Positions 23,344 through 32,679 of a stretch of DNA of 36,015 nt are shown in pieces (the first letter of the stretch is position 1; every line of letters starts with the position of its first letter). The position numbers and the translations under genes are program-made. The DNA comes from CAZQHK01 sp964593455 (GTDB lineage Bacteria; Muiribacteriota; CAYSPT01). The notes beneath the pieces are model-generated. The model did not search any database, was not told the origin of the DNA, and saw only the letters and a program-made list of their open reading frames with translations. Where the stretch lies: the NCBI GenBank assembly GCA_964593455.1, contig CAZQHK010000042.1:1-36015 (forward strand), written 5' to 3'.

Positions 23344-24717
23344 ATGGATATAAAAAGGGTAACGCCTGTTTTTATTTTCATGGTTGTTATTTTTATCCTT
23401 GCTTCAGATACCCCCGGGTACGGGAGAGATAGTGCCGATGATTATTATCTGCGGGCTCTTGAACTGAATCGTGCCGGGGATCTCAAAGGGGCCCTGGAAG
23501 AATTGGAAGAAGCATACCGTCGCGATGACGATAATCCTAAGATTCAAAAAGCACTGTCGGTGGTAGCCAACAATCTGGCAGTGGCCCTGTCCGGTCGCGG
23601 TGAGTCGGAGGATGCTCTCAAATATTATAAGCGTGCTCTGGAAATCTTCCCGGACGACGTGGTCAGACAAAGCTATGCGAGGTGCCTGTTCTCCGCTAAA
23701 CGGCCTTACGACGCCATCAGGGTATTGGATGATCTAGTCGCTTCCGATAATCCCGACACCGAGCAGGCAGCCCGGTGGATTCTGGCCCAGATTCATTTCT
23801 CCCTACGGGATTTCGAACAAGCCGTGGTCGAGCTGGAAGAGATAATATACCAGAACGATAAAAACGCGGAAGTCCATTTTCTTCTGGCCCGCAGCTACGA
23901 GCAAACCGGCGAAAAACAGAAGGCAGCCGAGCATCTTAAACGGGTACAAGAGCTAACCGGAGACAGTAAGGTGCAGTCCTATGCGGAAGATCTACAGGGT
24001 CGCCTGGAACGGGAAAACACCATAGAAGAGGAATTCGAACAAGACTCGAGCCATCACTTTAAACTGGTGTTCGAGAGCGGTCGCCGGGATGATCTCATGG
24101 ACGAAATTATCGAGTATCTGGAAGAAGCCTATGACGATGTGGGACGTGAACTCCAGTTCTACCCGACCCGGGAGACAAAGGTTATCATTTACACCCCGAA
24201 ACAATTCGTGACCGTGACCCAGTTGCCCAGCTGGGTAGCGGGTGTTTACCAGGAGTGGATTATCCGTATCCCCATTCCTACCGGCGGTACTCGGGGCGAT
24301 AGTTTGAAAGACGTGGTGTTTCATGAGTACACCCATCTGCTGGTTCAGGCTCTGGCCGGTGGTAACTGTCCAGTGTGGCTCAACGAGGGGCTGGCGGTAA
24401 CCATGCAGCCGAATAGAACCGGCTTTGAAAAAATACACATTTTGCAGCAGGAGCTCAACAAGAAATCGCTGCCGGCCATCGATAAGCTCGATTCAAATTT
24501 TATCAAAGCTGACAGTCATAAACAAGCCATGATTGCCTACATCTCGGCCCGTTTTCTGATCAAGTTCATCGATGAAGAGTGGGGGCTGTACCGGGTCTCA
24601 AGGATGCTTGAAATGTTCAAGGGGAATATCGATACGAGCACAGTCCTTCAAGACGTTTTGGGTTTCGATCTCGAGCGTTTTGAAACAAGATGGCATGAAT
24701 TTCTCGAGGATCAGTGA
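23344..24717 (+). CDS. Exported TPR protein with gluzincin peptidase (peptidase MA-like) domain
   Basis: A 457-residue protein. Residues 7-20 are a hydrophobic export signal. About four TPR units cover 33-215 (for example A-L-K-Y-Y-K-R-A-L-E-I-F-P-D-D), giving a protein-binding superhelix. The C-terminal half is a zinc peptidase domain: H327-E328-Y-T-H331 with the third ligand Glu348 in W-L-N-E-G-L-A, the gluzincin pattern of peptidase-MA-like domains. It probably acts in the periplasm or cell surface; no substrate can be named. ATG at 23344 has GGAGG 8 nt upstream; an upstream ATG at 23314 lies before the predicted transcription start. Its stop overlaps the next gene's start by 1 nt. Confidence 0.85.
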   Translation: MDIKRVTPVFIFMVVIFILASDTPGYGRDSADDYYLRALELNRAGDLKGALEELEEAYRRDDDNPKIQKALSVVANNLAVALSGRGESEDALKYYKRALEIFPDDVVRQSYARCLFSAKRPYDAIRVLDDLVASDNPDTEQAARWILAQIHFSLRDFEQAVVELEEIIYQNDKNAEVHFLLARSYEQTGEKQKAAEHLKRVQELTGDSKVQSYAEDLQGRLERENTIEEEFEQDSSHHFKLVFESGRRDDLMDEIIEYLEEAYDDVGRELQFYPTRETKVIIYTPKQFVTVTQLPSWVAGVYQEWIIRIPIPTGGTRGDSLKDVVFHEYTHLLVQALAGGNCPVWLNEGLAVTMQPNRTGFEKIHILQQELNKKSLPAIDKLDSNFIKADSHKQAMIAYISARFLIKFIDEEWGLYRVSRMLEMFKGNIDTSTVLQDVLGFDLERFETRWHEFLEDQ

Positions 24718-26168
24718 TGATGAAATGCGCTCTGGTGGTGACGGCAACCATGCTTGTAACGGTCGTTTCCGGTTGTTCGGGAGTAGATGGCGGAAATGTT
24801 TCCCATGATGAGATGAGAAAGTTCCAGGCCCAGCGGGAAAAGATGGTCGAGACGCAGATCATGGACCGCGGTGTGGAAAACGTGAGTGTCCTCAGGGCAA
24901 TGCTGAAAGTGCCCCGGCACCTCTTTATATCATCAATTCTGAAATGGCAGGCGTACGATGACTCTCCCCTGCCTATCGGCAATGACCAGACCATTTCACA
25001 GCCGTATATCGTGGCTTTTATGACCGAACAGCTCGATCCCGGACCCGGGGACAGAGTGCTTGAAATTGGTACTGGTTCGGGATATCAGGCGGCCGTTTTA
25101 GCGGAGATAGTCAAAGAAGTCTACACCATCGAGATCGTGGAACCGCTGGGGAAAGGAGCAGCGGAACTGTTAAAGAAACTCGGGTATGAGAATATCCATG
25201 TACGAATCGGGGACGGGTACCAGGGCTGGCCGGAAGCTGCCCCCTTCGACACCATTATTGTCACCTGCGCTCCGGATCACATCCCCCTACCGCTGGTAGA
25301 ACAGCTCAAGGTGGGAGGAAGGATGATTATTCCCGTGGGTGAGGAGTACGGTGTGCAGGAGCTTGTCCTGGTCCGGAAGACCGGTCTCGGCCTTAAACAG
25401 GAAGCTGTGTTGCCGGTCCGGTTTGTCCCCATGACCGGTAAAGGAGTCAAGGTTCCTGAAGAGTCGGCACCTGAAAACAACAAATCCTCGAAACAGGAGG
25501 AGGATGTTCTGGAGGAGGAATACGCAGGGCTTCGGAACCGGATGGTGAAGGAACAACTTATTGACCGGGGAATTAAAAACGAGCAGGTCCTGGCTTCCAT
25601 GGGAAAGGTACCGCGCCATCAGTTTGTGACCGGGGTTTTACGAAAAAAAGCGTACCAGGACTGCTCTCTTCCTACCGAGGAAGAACAGACAATTTCGACT
25701 CCCTACATCGTGGCTAGCATGTCGGAAAAACTACAGGTGGGTACGGGAGACCGGATACTGGAAGTCGGTACGGGTTCCGGATACCAGGCAGCGGTGCTGG
25801 CCGAGTTTGTCGATGAAGTGTACTCCATAGAGATAGTCGAGCCGCTTGGCCGTCAGGCGGAAGCGGTATTAAAAAATCTCGGATACACGAATGTCCATGT
25901 GCGTATCGGGGATGGGTACCAGGGCTGGCCGGAGGCGGCTCCTTTCGACGCCATTCTGGTTACCTGCGCTCCCGATCATATCCCGGATCAGTTGGTCAAA
26001 CAGCTCAAGTTTGGCGGTAAACTGCTCATACCGGTTGCCAATAAGGACGGCGGACAGGACCTGGTGTTTGTCAGGAAAACCGCCGGGGGAATGATCAAGG
26101 AAGCGGTGCTGCCGGTGCATTTTGACCCCATGACGGGAGACGGGGTAAAAGAAGGCTCCAAACAATGA
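24717..26168 (+). CDS. Lipoprotein with two tandem protein-L-isoaspartate O-methyltransferase domains
   Basis: A 483-residue protein made of two PIMT units with a period of 233 residues (about 43-245 and 276-478) joined by an acidic linker. PIMT uses SAM to methylate isoaspartyl residues and so repairs aged proteins. Both units keep the SAM motif V/I-L-E-I/V-G-T-G-S-G-Y-Q-A-A-V-L-A-E and G-D-G-Y-Q-G-W-P-E-A-A-P-F-D. Unit 1 has the normal L-P-I-G-x-x-Q-T-I-S-Q-P-Y loop; unit 2 has L-P-T-E-E-E-Q-T-I-S-T-P-Y, so its substrate site may be altered. The N terminus is a lipoprotein signal with V-V-S-G-C20. AGGA lies 6 nt before ATG 24717. It overlaps the peptidase stop by 1 nt and ligA by 4 nt. Periplasmic location is inferred. 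Confidence 0.88.
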   Translation: MMKCALVVTATMLVTVVSGCSGVDGGNVSHDEMRKFQAQREKMVETQIMDRGVENVSVLRAMLKVPRHLFISSILKWQAYDDSPLPIGNDQTISQPYIVAFMTEQLDPGPGDRVLEIGTGSGYQAAVLAEIVKEVYTIEIVEPLGKGAAELLKKLGYENIHVRIGDGYQGWPEAAPFDTIIVTCAPDHIPLPLVEQLKVGGRMIIPVGEEYGVQELVLVRKTGLGLKQEAVLPVRFVPMTGKGVKVPEESAPENNKSSKQEEDVLEEEYAGLRNRMVKEQLIDRGIKNEQVLASMGKVPRHQFVTGVLRKKAYQDCSLPTEEEQTISTPYIVASMSEKLQVGTGDRILEVGTGSGYQAAVLAEFVDEVYSIEIVEPLGRQAEAVLKNLGYTNVHVRIGDGYQGWPEAAPFDAILVTCAPDHIPDQLVKQLKFGGKLLIPVANKDGGQDLVFVRKTAGGMIKEAVLPVHFDPMTGDGVKEGSKQ

Positions 26169-28198
26169 CAGAACCTTGCCACGCGGATACGTTTAACCGG
26201 ATCTCCCGCCTTCGGGATGAAATCAGGGAACACAACTACCGCTACTATATACTCGATGATCCTGTTGTCTCAGACGCCGAATACGACCGGCTGATGCATG
26301 AACTGATCGAACTTGAAGAACGGTATCCGGATGCGGTGACACCGGATTCACCAACTCAGCGGGTGGGGGTATCGCCTTCCAGCCTGTTTGATTCCGTGGA
26401 GCACACCGTACCGATGTTGAGTCTCCAGAACGCCATGGATGCCGACGAGCTCCGGGAGTTCGACGCTCGCTGCAAGCGTGTGCTGGCGGATGAAGAGACG
26501 GATATCGAGTACATGGTTGAACCCAAACTGGACGGTTTGGGCGTCGAACTGGTCTATCGGGATGGCTGCCTGGTGGTGGGGTCCACGCGAGGAAATGGGT
26601 ATCAGGGAGAAGACGTCACCGCCAACTTGAAAACGATCCGGTCTATTCCACTGGTGCTGCGCCGGGACGCGCTGCCGCCTCCTGCTCGTTTGGAAGTTCG
26701 GGGTGAAGTGTTCATGAACGTGGCTGATTTCAAAAAGCTTAATCGCGAGCTTGAAGAAAAAGACGAAAAAGTTTTTGCCAATCCACGAAACGCCTCTGCG
26801 GGGTCGCTCCGCCAGAAAGATCCCCGGGTCACCGCTGGCCGGCCCCTGGATATCTGCCTCTACTCCGTGAGCGTGTGCGAGGGATACACATTTTCCTATC
26901 AGATCGAGGTCCTGAAGACGCTCACTAAATGGGGCTTGAAGGTCAACTCTCTCTACCGGCGCTGTATCGGGATAGAGGCTGCTCTCGATTACTGTCGTGA
27001 GCTGGAGGATCGGCGGGAAGAGCTACCCTACGAGGCGGACGGCGCCGTGGTCAAGGTGAACGAATTAGCCTTGCGGCGCGAGTTAGGCGAGGTGTCGCGC
27101 TCACCGCGATGGGCTACCGCCTACAAATTCGCTTCCCCGGAAGAGATCACCCGGATCGAAACGATCATCGCCAGCGTGGGACGGACCGGGGCAGTGACCC
27201 CGGTGGCGATTCTGGAGCCGGTAAAGATCGGCGGTGTGATGGTCAGCCGGGCCACGCTCCACAACCAGGACGAGGTAGACCGCAAAGATGTTCGTGTCGG
27301 GGATTGGGTTCTCGTCCGGAGGGCAGGGGACGTGATTCCCGAGGTGGTGAAGGTGATGGCGGAACGACGTACCGGTGATCTAGAACCGTATCTCCTGCCC
27401 GATACCTGTCCCGTGTGTGGTTCCCGGGTGTTCCAACCCGAAGGCGAAGTTAAATCCCGCTGCACGGGCCTGGCCTGCCCGGCGCAGCTCAAGCGGAGTA
27501 TCGGGCACTTCGCTTCGAAACGAGCTATGGATATCGAAGGCCTTGGCACGAAACTGGTAGAGCAGCTGATCGAGTCGGGGCTGGTCAAAGATGTGGCCGA
27601 TCTGTACGACCTGACGGCGGAGCAACTGACGGAGCTCGATCGGATGGCTGAAAAATCCGCCGGTAACATCATCGAGCAGATCTCAAAAAGAAAAAACCAG
27701 TCTCCCGACCGCCTGCTCTTCGGGCTCGGCGTGCGGATGGTGGGAGAGCACACCGCCTCGGTGCTGATCCGTCATTTTCGCTCATTCGACGCTTTAGTAG
27801 CGGCTTCCGAAGAAGAACTTACCGGAGTGCTGGAGGTGGGTCCGAAGGTGGCTGCGTCGGTGAATCTCTTCTTTTCCCAGGAAGAGAATATCAAGGTACT
27901 CGAAAGACTTAAAGAGGCCGGTGTCACCATGCGGCTCGCGGGATTATCAGCCGCTGAGGGGGTCGCTCGCCTGGCTGGGAAGAGCTTCGTTTTTACCGGC
28001 GCTCTGGAGACCTGGAACCGGCACGAGGCCAAGCGGTTGATAGAATCTCTTGGCGGACGGGTGTCGGGTTCCGTGAGCTCGAAGACGGATTACGTGGTGG
28101 CGGGCGAATCTCCCGGCAGCAAACTTAAAAAAGCGAATGAGCTCGGGGTAACCGTCATCAGCGAGGAAGAACTCCGCCAACTGCTGGAACTAAAATAA
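26165..28198 (+). CDS. ligA: NAD-dependent DNA ligase LigA
   Basis: A 677-residue replicative ligase of full normal length. Order: Ia domain (1-70, including H-N-Y-R-Y-Y), adenylation domain with the AMP lysine Lys121 in E-P-K-L-D-G, OB fold, a Cys4 zinc finger (C-P-V-C ... C-T-G-L-A-C-P), four helix-hairpin-helix repeats and a C-terminal BRCT domain (about 598-677). It seals nicks during replication and repair. The start overlaps the PIMT gene by 4 nt (ATGA) with AAGAAGG upstream, so a housekeeping gene is tied to an exported repair protein. After the stop there are about 40 bp before the repeat copy on the opposite strand; no clear terminator is seen. Confidence 0.97.
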   Translation: MTEPCHADTFNRISRLRDEIREHNYRYYILDDPVVSDAEYDRLMHELIELEERYPDAVTPDSPTQRVGVSPSSLFDSVEHTVPMLSLQNAMDADELREFDARCKRVLADEETDIEYMVEPKLDGLGVELVYRDGCLVVGSTRGNGYQGEDVTANLKTIRSIPLVLRRDALPPPARLEVRGEVFMNVADFKKLNRELEEKDEKVFANPRNASAGSLRQKDPRVTAGRPLDICLYSVSVCEGYTFSYQIEVLKTLTKWGLKVNSLYRRCIGIEAALDYCRELEDRREELPYEADGAVVKVNELALRRELGEVSRSPRWATAYKFASPEEITRIETIIASVGRTGAVTPVAILEPVKIGGVMVSRATLHNQDEVDRKDVRVGDWVLVRRAGDVIPEVVKVMAERRTGDLEPYLLPDTCPVCGSRVFQPEGEVKSRCTGLACPAQLKRSIGHFASKRAMDIEGLGTKLVEQLIESGLVKDVADLYDLTAEQLTELDRMAEKSAGNIIEQISKRKNQSPDRLLFGLGVRMVGEHTASVLIRHFRSFDALVAASEEELTGVLEVGPKVAASVNLFFSQEENIKVLERLKEAGVTMRLAGLSAAEGVARLAGKSFVFTGALETWNRHEAKRLIESLGGRVSGSVSSKTDYVVAGESPGSKLKKANELGVTVISEEELRQLLELK

Positions 28199-28239
28199 CC
28201 ACATTAGTCATTTGGCATGCTTTCTACGCTCACTATTCA

Positions 28240-28350
28240 ATTGAGATTTTTACCCGGGCGTCGGCTTGTAAATTCCGCCAAAGGTGAGTGCGAACATTGA
28301 GGTGTAGCGTGAGCCAGGTGGTCCCACCCTCAAGCAAACCAGAAAGTGAG
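28240..28350 (-). repeat. Long copy of the dispersed intergenic repeat (copy C)
   Basis: Minus-strand counterpart of 14980-15094, about 80% identical over its length with the same conserved blocks and the same ending, CCCGGGTAAAAATCTCAA. It begins 2 bp past the stop of the frameshifted lipoprotein gene, in the same direction. It fills most of the 153-bp space between that gene and ligA. Confidence 0.75.
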
Positions 28351-28351
28351 G

Positions 28352-29373
28352 TTAATCGAGAGGAGGAGATCCACCGGCGGTTGAAAACGATATGACCAGC
28401 CAGTTGGAACCACCACTGACCAGTTGAGCCGAATCGTATTGGGATTCGAGTACCAGGGTCGAGGCTCCATCAATTATTTCCGAACCGGCCGCGGCAATGG
28501 TAATAACATTGTTTGATCCGTCGACTTTCTTGATAACATATATTCTCCCGGCAATCCCCGAGGCAGTGGGCAGTGTGATCGTGATGGCTCCGCCGGTAGC
28601 GTTCGCTGCTACGAAATAATCGCTGTCCGTGAGGGTGTAGGCAGCTGTTTCCAGCCACTTGTCGTCACCCTTGGCCCCGGCATCGCCCTTGGTGCCCTGC
28701 AGACCCTGGAGCCCGGTGTCGCCTTTGTCACCTTTGGGGACTTGATTCCCTTGGCCGTCTCCGGATACCAGGGCTGAGGTCTGGACGGTGCCGTCCGGGA
28801 ACTTGATTCCTCCGTTGGTAATGTGAACAAGTCCGTCCACTTCAAGGGGAGAGGATGGGGCGGTGGTACCGATTCCAACATTGCCGGTGCCTCTGTCTAT
28901 CACAAATAGTTGTTTTCCTTCTGCTGTATCGCTGTCTTCAGGGACATAGACGTATTCAGCAAGGTTGTACTCCTGGTTTCCGTGTCGGTCTTTGACCCTG
29001 ACGCCGAACACGTACCGGTTGCCTGGGCAATCACCTGTCCTTCAACCGTTCCTCCCTGGAACGAAAGGAGAGTTGCTGTTTCCAGGATATAGGCATCTCC
29101 GGGTGGAATGGCGATGGCATCGGTATATTCATAGGTTTCGTAACCTTGATGGACTAGCCTGATCTGGTATGATCCCACCGGTATCTGCTGAATGTTGAAA
29201 GAACCGTTATCGTTCGTATAGCCCAGGGTCTCCAGAGACGAGGATTCATTGGCAGGCGTGCTGCTTCCGCCTCCCCCACCTCCGCAGCCGTTGATCATTA
29301 CTATACAACCGATTATCGAGAATAAGGTAAGAACAGATGTTCGTTTGTTGTTATTCCTGGTAGTGTAATTCAT
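28352..29373 (-). pseudogene. Lipoprotein with collagen-like stretch, frameshifted
   Basis: Two overlapping frames (28900-29373 and 28352-29011) form one gene after restoring a base near 29012-29018: Q-A-T-G then Y-V-F-G-V-R-V-K-D reads on smoothly. The rebuilt protein is about 340 residues. It has a lipoprotein signal (M-I-N-G-C, then a Gly run) and a carboxypeptidase-regulatory-like fold (G-S-F-N-I-Q-Q-I-P-V-G-S-Y-Q-I-R). A tail-fibre-like segment follows (V-G-I-G-T-T-A-P-S, then I-K-F-P-D-G-T-V-Q-T). Then come G-x-y triplets (G-D-K-G-D-T-G-L-Q-G-L-Q-G), ending in a beta-rich head. It looks like a surface-exposed trimeric fibre. Without the repair the lipoprotein anchor is cut off from the fibre. 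No enzyme activity is implied. Confidence 0.65.
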
Positions 29374-29644
29374 ACGTGCAGACCTTCCATCGTCCGTGAT
29401 GCTTTTTCTTCCCGGGTGTACGTACTGCCCTAAATTGCTCCGATGTAATTATAACAGCCTTTTCCTCATCTGGTCATTTTTTTATGTATGGAAAGACGAA
29501 ACTTTATTAGGGCTTGGATATAGGATATGTTATATGTTTAAGAAATTCTCAATATGAGAAATTCATCCTGCTTGACCGGAAAATCATGATCGTTTCTGCC
29601 TGATGCTTTACTTTTAAATGGATATTGGTTACCCTGCAAACAAT

Positions 29645-30090
29645 ATGAATATTGACCTTCTTCTCCCTGAAAACATCGTTCCCGAGTTGGATAGATTTTC
29701 TCTCGGTACACCGTATTACTACCTGGATGAAATTGGGTCGACCAATGATTACTGTACCGGTCTGGCAAAAGACGGCGCGCCGGAAGGAACCCTGGTGGTG
29801 GCCAGCCGGCAGTTGAAGGGCCGGGGGCGGCGCGGAAGAAGATGGGTGTCGCCTCCCGGAGGGTTGTATCTGTCTCTGCTGCTTCGGCCGCGGTTTGAGG
29901 TAAAAAAGGCAGCTCTTCTTCCGCTGGCGGCAGGTGTTGCCGTGGCTGAGACCCTGGAAACATGCGGGTTAACGCCTCAGTTAAAATGGCCGAATGACAT
30001 ACTGGTGGAAAACAAGAAACTGTGCGGTATCCTGGTAGAAAGTGGATTCTCAGGGACCGAGCTACTCTACAGTATCGCCGGAATCGGGAT
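29645..30090 (+). CDS. birA: Biotin-[acetyl-CoA-carboxylase] ligase, 3' part lost in the gap
   Basis: About 149 residues of a biotin protein ligase, which makes biotinyl-AMP and attaches biotin to carrier proteins. Visible motifs: E-I-G-S-T-N-D-Y, the adenylate loop G-R-G-R-R-G-R-R-W, L-K-W-P-N-D-I, and K-L-C-G-I-L-V-E. No N-terminal DNA-binding domain precedes the catalytic part, so it is a class I enzyme without repressor role. The reading frame enters the N run at 30091; the central and C-terminal parts are missing. Starts ATG 29645 and ATG 29618 (nine residues longer) are both possible; neither has a ribosome site. The 244 bp upstream shows a weak TTCTC/GAGAA hairpin near 29545 and nothing else. 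Confidence 0.88.
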
Positions 30091-30190
30091 NNNNNNNNNN
30101 NNNNNNNNNNNNNNNNNNNNNNNNNNNNNNNNNNNNNNNNNNNNNNNNNNNNNNNNNNNNNNNNNNNNNNNNNNNNNNNNNNNNNNNNNN
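30091..30190. other. Assembly gap of 100 N
   Basis: Exactly 100 N, the conventional filler for a gap of unknown size. It cuts birA on the left and the 3' end of the VIT/VWA gene on the right, so the true distance and intervening genes are unknown. Confidence 0.99.
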
Positions 30191-32511
30191 TATTTCTGGG
30201 CCGCCTTTTTAAGTTTCTGCCGTTCGGTGTCGTAGAGTTTTTCCTGCCCGTTGGGATCGATCCGGATCCAGAGCCCGTTGTAATGGAAAGTCACTTTTTC
30301 CCCGAGAGAGATGAAAGGAGCGACTTTGGGTAGAATCCTCAAAAGTTCAAAGTAAGCCGTACTCCCGAATCCGATTCGCATGGCAATCTTCTGGCTATTG
30401 TATTCGGAGTCGATCCACTGGCCGTCGCTGAGATAGAATGTCCGGCCGCCCACGTGCTTGATCTCCCGAGGCGCCGAAGGCGCTTCCATGGGAGAAGCAG
30501 TGGCTTTCAGCCGCGCAATGTCCTGGCTGGTGACTACCGACAGTGCGCCCGAGTCGGCTTCGACGCCCTTTGACTTATACGCGCTGGCGTCAAAGCGGTC
30601 CATCATAACTCCGGGTGTTTGCGACAGTTTTCTTTCGGCTTCTTCCCTGAAGATAGTCGATCGCATGGGTACCGGCGGCCGTCGTCCTCCGCCACGTTGA
30701 ACGATCTGCTCTTCGTCTTCCACTACCAGGTAGGAAGTGTAGGGAGTAATGATTCCATATTTCTTGGCTAACCGGACCACCTCTGACTTGAGTTCCCGGT
30801 CTTCACCGTGGAGCCTGATCTCTTCAAGCAGGTAGCCGACTTTGCGTGTTGCCCAGAGACGGGGTACGAACGAAGCGCCTTCGGCGGAGTCTGGAAAATC
30901 AACTTCGTACACCAGTTCCACATCTTTCGCTCCCATTTTCCCGGAAAGTGTGATGGCGGCGCTGTCGCTTTTTTTATAGCGTCCCAGGATAGTGAGTTGT
31001 CCGCCTTTGAAGAGATCCATTTTTCCTTTCGGGTAGACGTCGGTGAGCCTGATATTGGTGGCGGCCATGGTGATGTCGGAAAGGATGGGATGAGAGAACT
31101 TCAGGTAGAAGTTGGAGATCTTGACCTCCATATCCTCGTCCGGCCGCACGTATTCCGGAAGCCCTCCGTTTTTCTCAGCCAGTTCGTCTAATAGATGGGT
31201 GTTCACCTTGCTGCCGATACCCAGGGCGAATATCCGGGCTCCATTCTCGTTGGCTTTCCTGACGTTTTTCAGGATGTCGTCCTTGTTGGAGACACCGATA
31301 GTGGGTTTGCCATCGGTAATAAAGACTATGGAAAAAGGCCTGTCCGGATCCCGTCTCTGGCTCAGGGCCGCCTGGAGCGCTTCGTCGATGGCGGTACCGC
31401 CAATGGCTTCCAGTTCGTCGATAAATTTCATGGCCTGCTCCATTCGTTGTTTGTCGGCTTTTACCAGGCGTTCCGAAAAAGGATTGGCCTCGGTGGAGAA
31501 AGCGATAATGTTGAACCGGTCGTTTTTCTTGAGCTGGCCCAGGCAGAACTTGAGGGCTTCTTTGGCCTTATCCATCTTGTTGGCGGCGTTCATCGATCCC
31601 GAGGTATCGAAGACAAAGACCACGTTTTTCTCGACGATCTCTTCGTCCTGGAACTTCTGTCCCGGGGAAACCAGTATCATGAAATAACCGTCTTCGTCTT
31701 CTTCTTTTTGAGGGAGCAATGTGAGGCCGAAATCTTTCTCGGTGACGGTGTAGTAGAGTACGAAGTCCTTGTCCGGAAGGACGTCTTCCTCCTCGAATCC
31801 GACGACTACTTCTCCTTCATTTTTCCGGTTAATATCGATTCTGTGGGTCGGTGAGTAGATGGTTTTGATGGGGAGTTTCGACTTGATGGTGACCTTCATG
31901 GAGAGGGTCTCGAGCGGTTGTTTGCAAACCGAGGCATAATTCATGGGGTAGACGAACCGAACCGTGCCGGCGTCGTAATGGAGGAGGTGCTGGTAAGAGA
32001 GTTCGATCTTGCGCGACCCATGCGCGGGAATAGGATAGATTCGTGCCTTGAACAAGTTGCTTTCCATGTACTCGAGCAGGGCCGGGTCCCGCATCTTGGC
32101 CACGATTCCCTCATAGATACCGCGGGCCTTGCTGCTGTCGAGAAGTTCCGCTTTGGTTTTTTCCCCATTTATGTACAGGTAAAAATCGGAAATAGAAGCA
32201 CCCTTAGGTAAAGGGAAGACATACGTCCCCTCCAGGACGGCTCCCGAGTCATTGGCGAAAGACTGTTCGGCGGTGGTGGTGCCCACCTGGTTATCAATGA
32301 CTGCTTCTATCTTGTCATATTTTACCCGGAGCGGCACCATGGGAGGTATGTCCGGTCTCATGGGCGGCATGATGATGTCTTCTTCAAGCCGAATTCTCTT
32401 TTCCTTGATGGGAAGCAGTATTCCCGTGGCCATGGGCGATGAGAGACTGCAAAAGATAAGCGCTGCCGCCACAAATAAGATGATTGAAATGTGTCTGATG
32501 GAGGTTTTCAT
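30191..32511 (-). CDS. VIT and von Willebrand A domain protein, exported
   Basis: At least 773 residues; the 3' end meets the gap. A signal sequence covers 1-29. A VIT domain (about 58-185, with F-P-L-P-K-G-A-S-I-S-D-F and A-R-G-I-Y-E-G-I) is followed by a VWA domain (296-465) with an intact metal-ion site, D302-T-S304-G-S306. This is the layout of inter-alpha-trypsin-inhibitor heavy chains and their bacterial relatives, which bind other proteins through the metal site. The last bases before the gap read Gln-Lys-TA, so a TAA or TAG stop may occur at the very edge and little may be lost. AAAGGGG lies 8 nt before the ATG. The 168 bp upstream shows no clear promoter. Confidence 0.85.
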
Positions 32512-32679
32512 ACCCGTATCCCCTTTCTGGTGTAAAACAACTGTTATTATTCTTATGTTTACGGTTTTGTATACTTTAAAACCTTCTTGAAAGCAAGTGC
32601 GTCTAGGTCAACCGTGAAAGTGTTCTATGGTATGGTACGGAGAATGTGGTTGTGAGATTTAAATCATTTAATTCGATTC

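Noticed and set aside
29540..29570. GAAATTC direct repeats and a TTCTC/GAGAA hairpin upstream of birA
   Set aside because: Short, AT-rich and without positional support as operator or terminator; class I BirA also gives no reason to expect a biotin operator.
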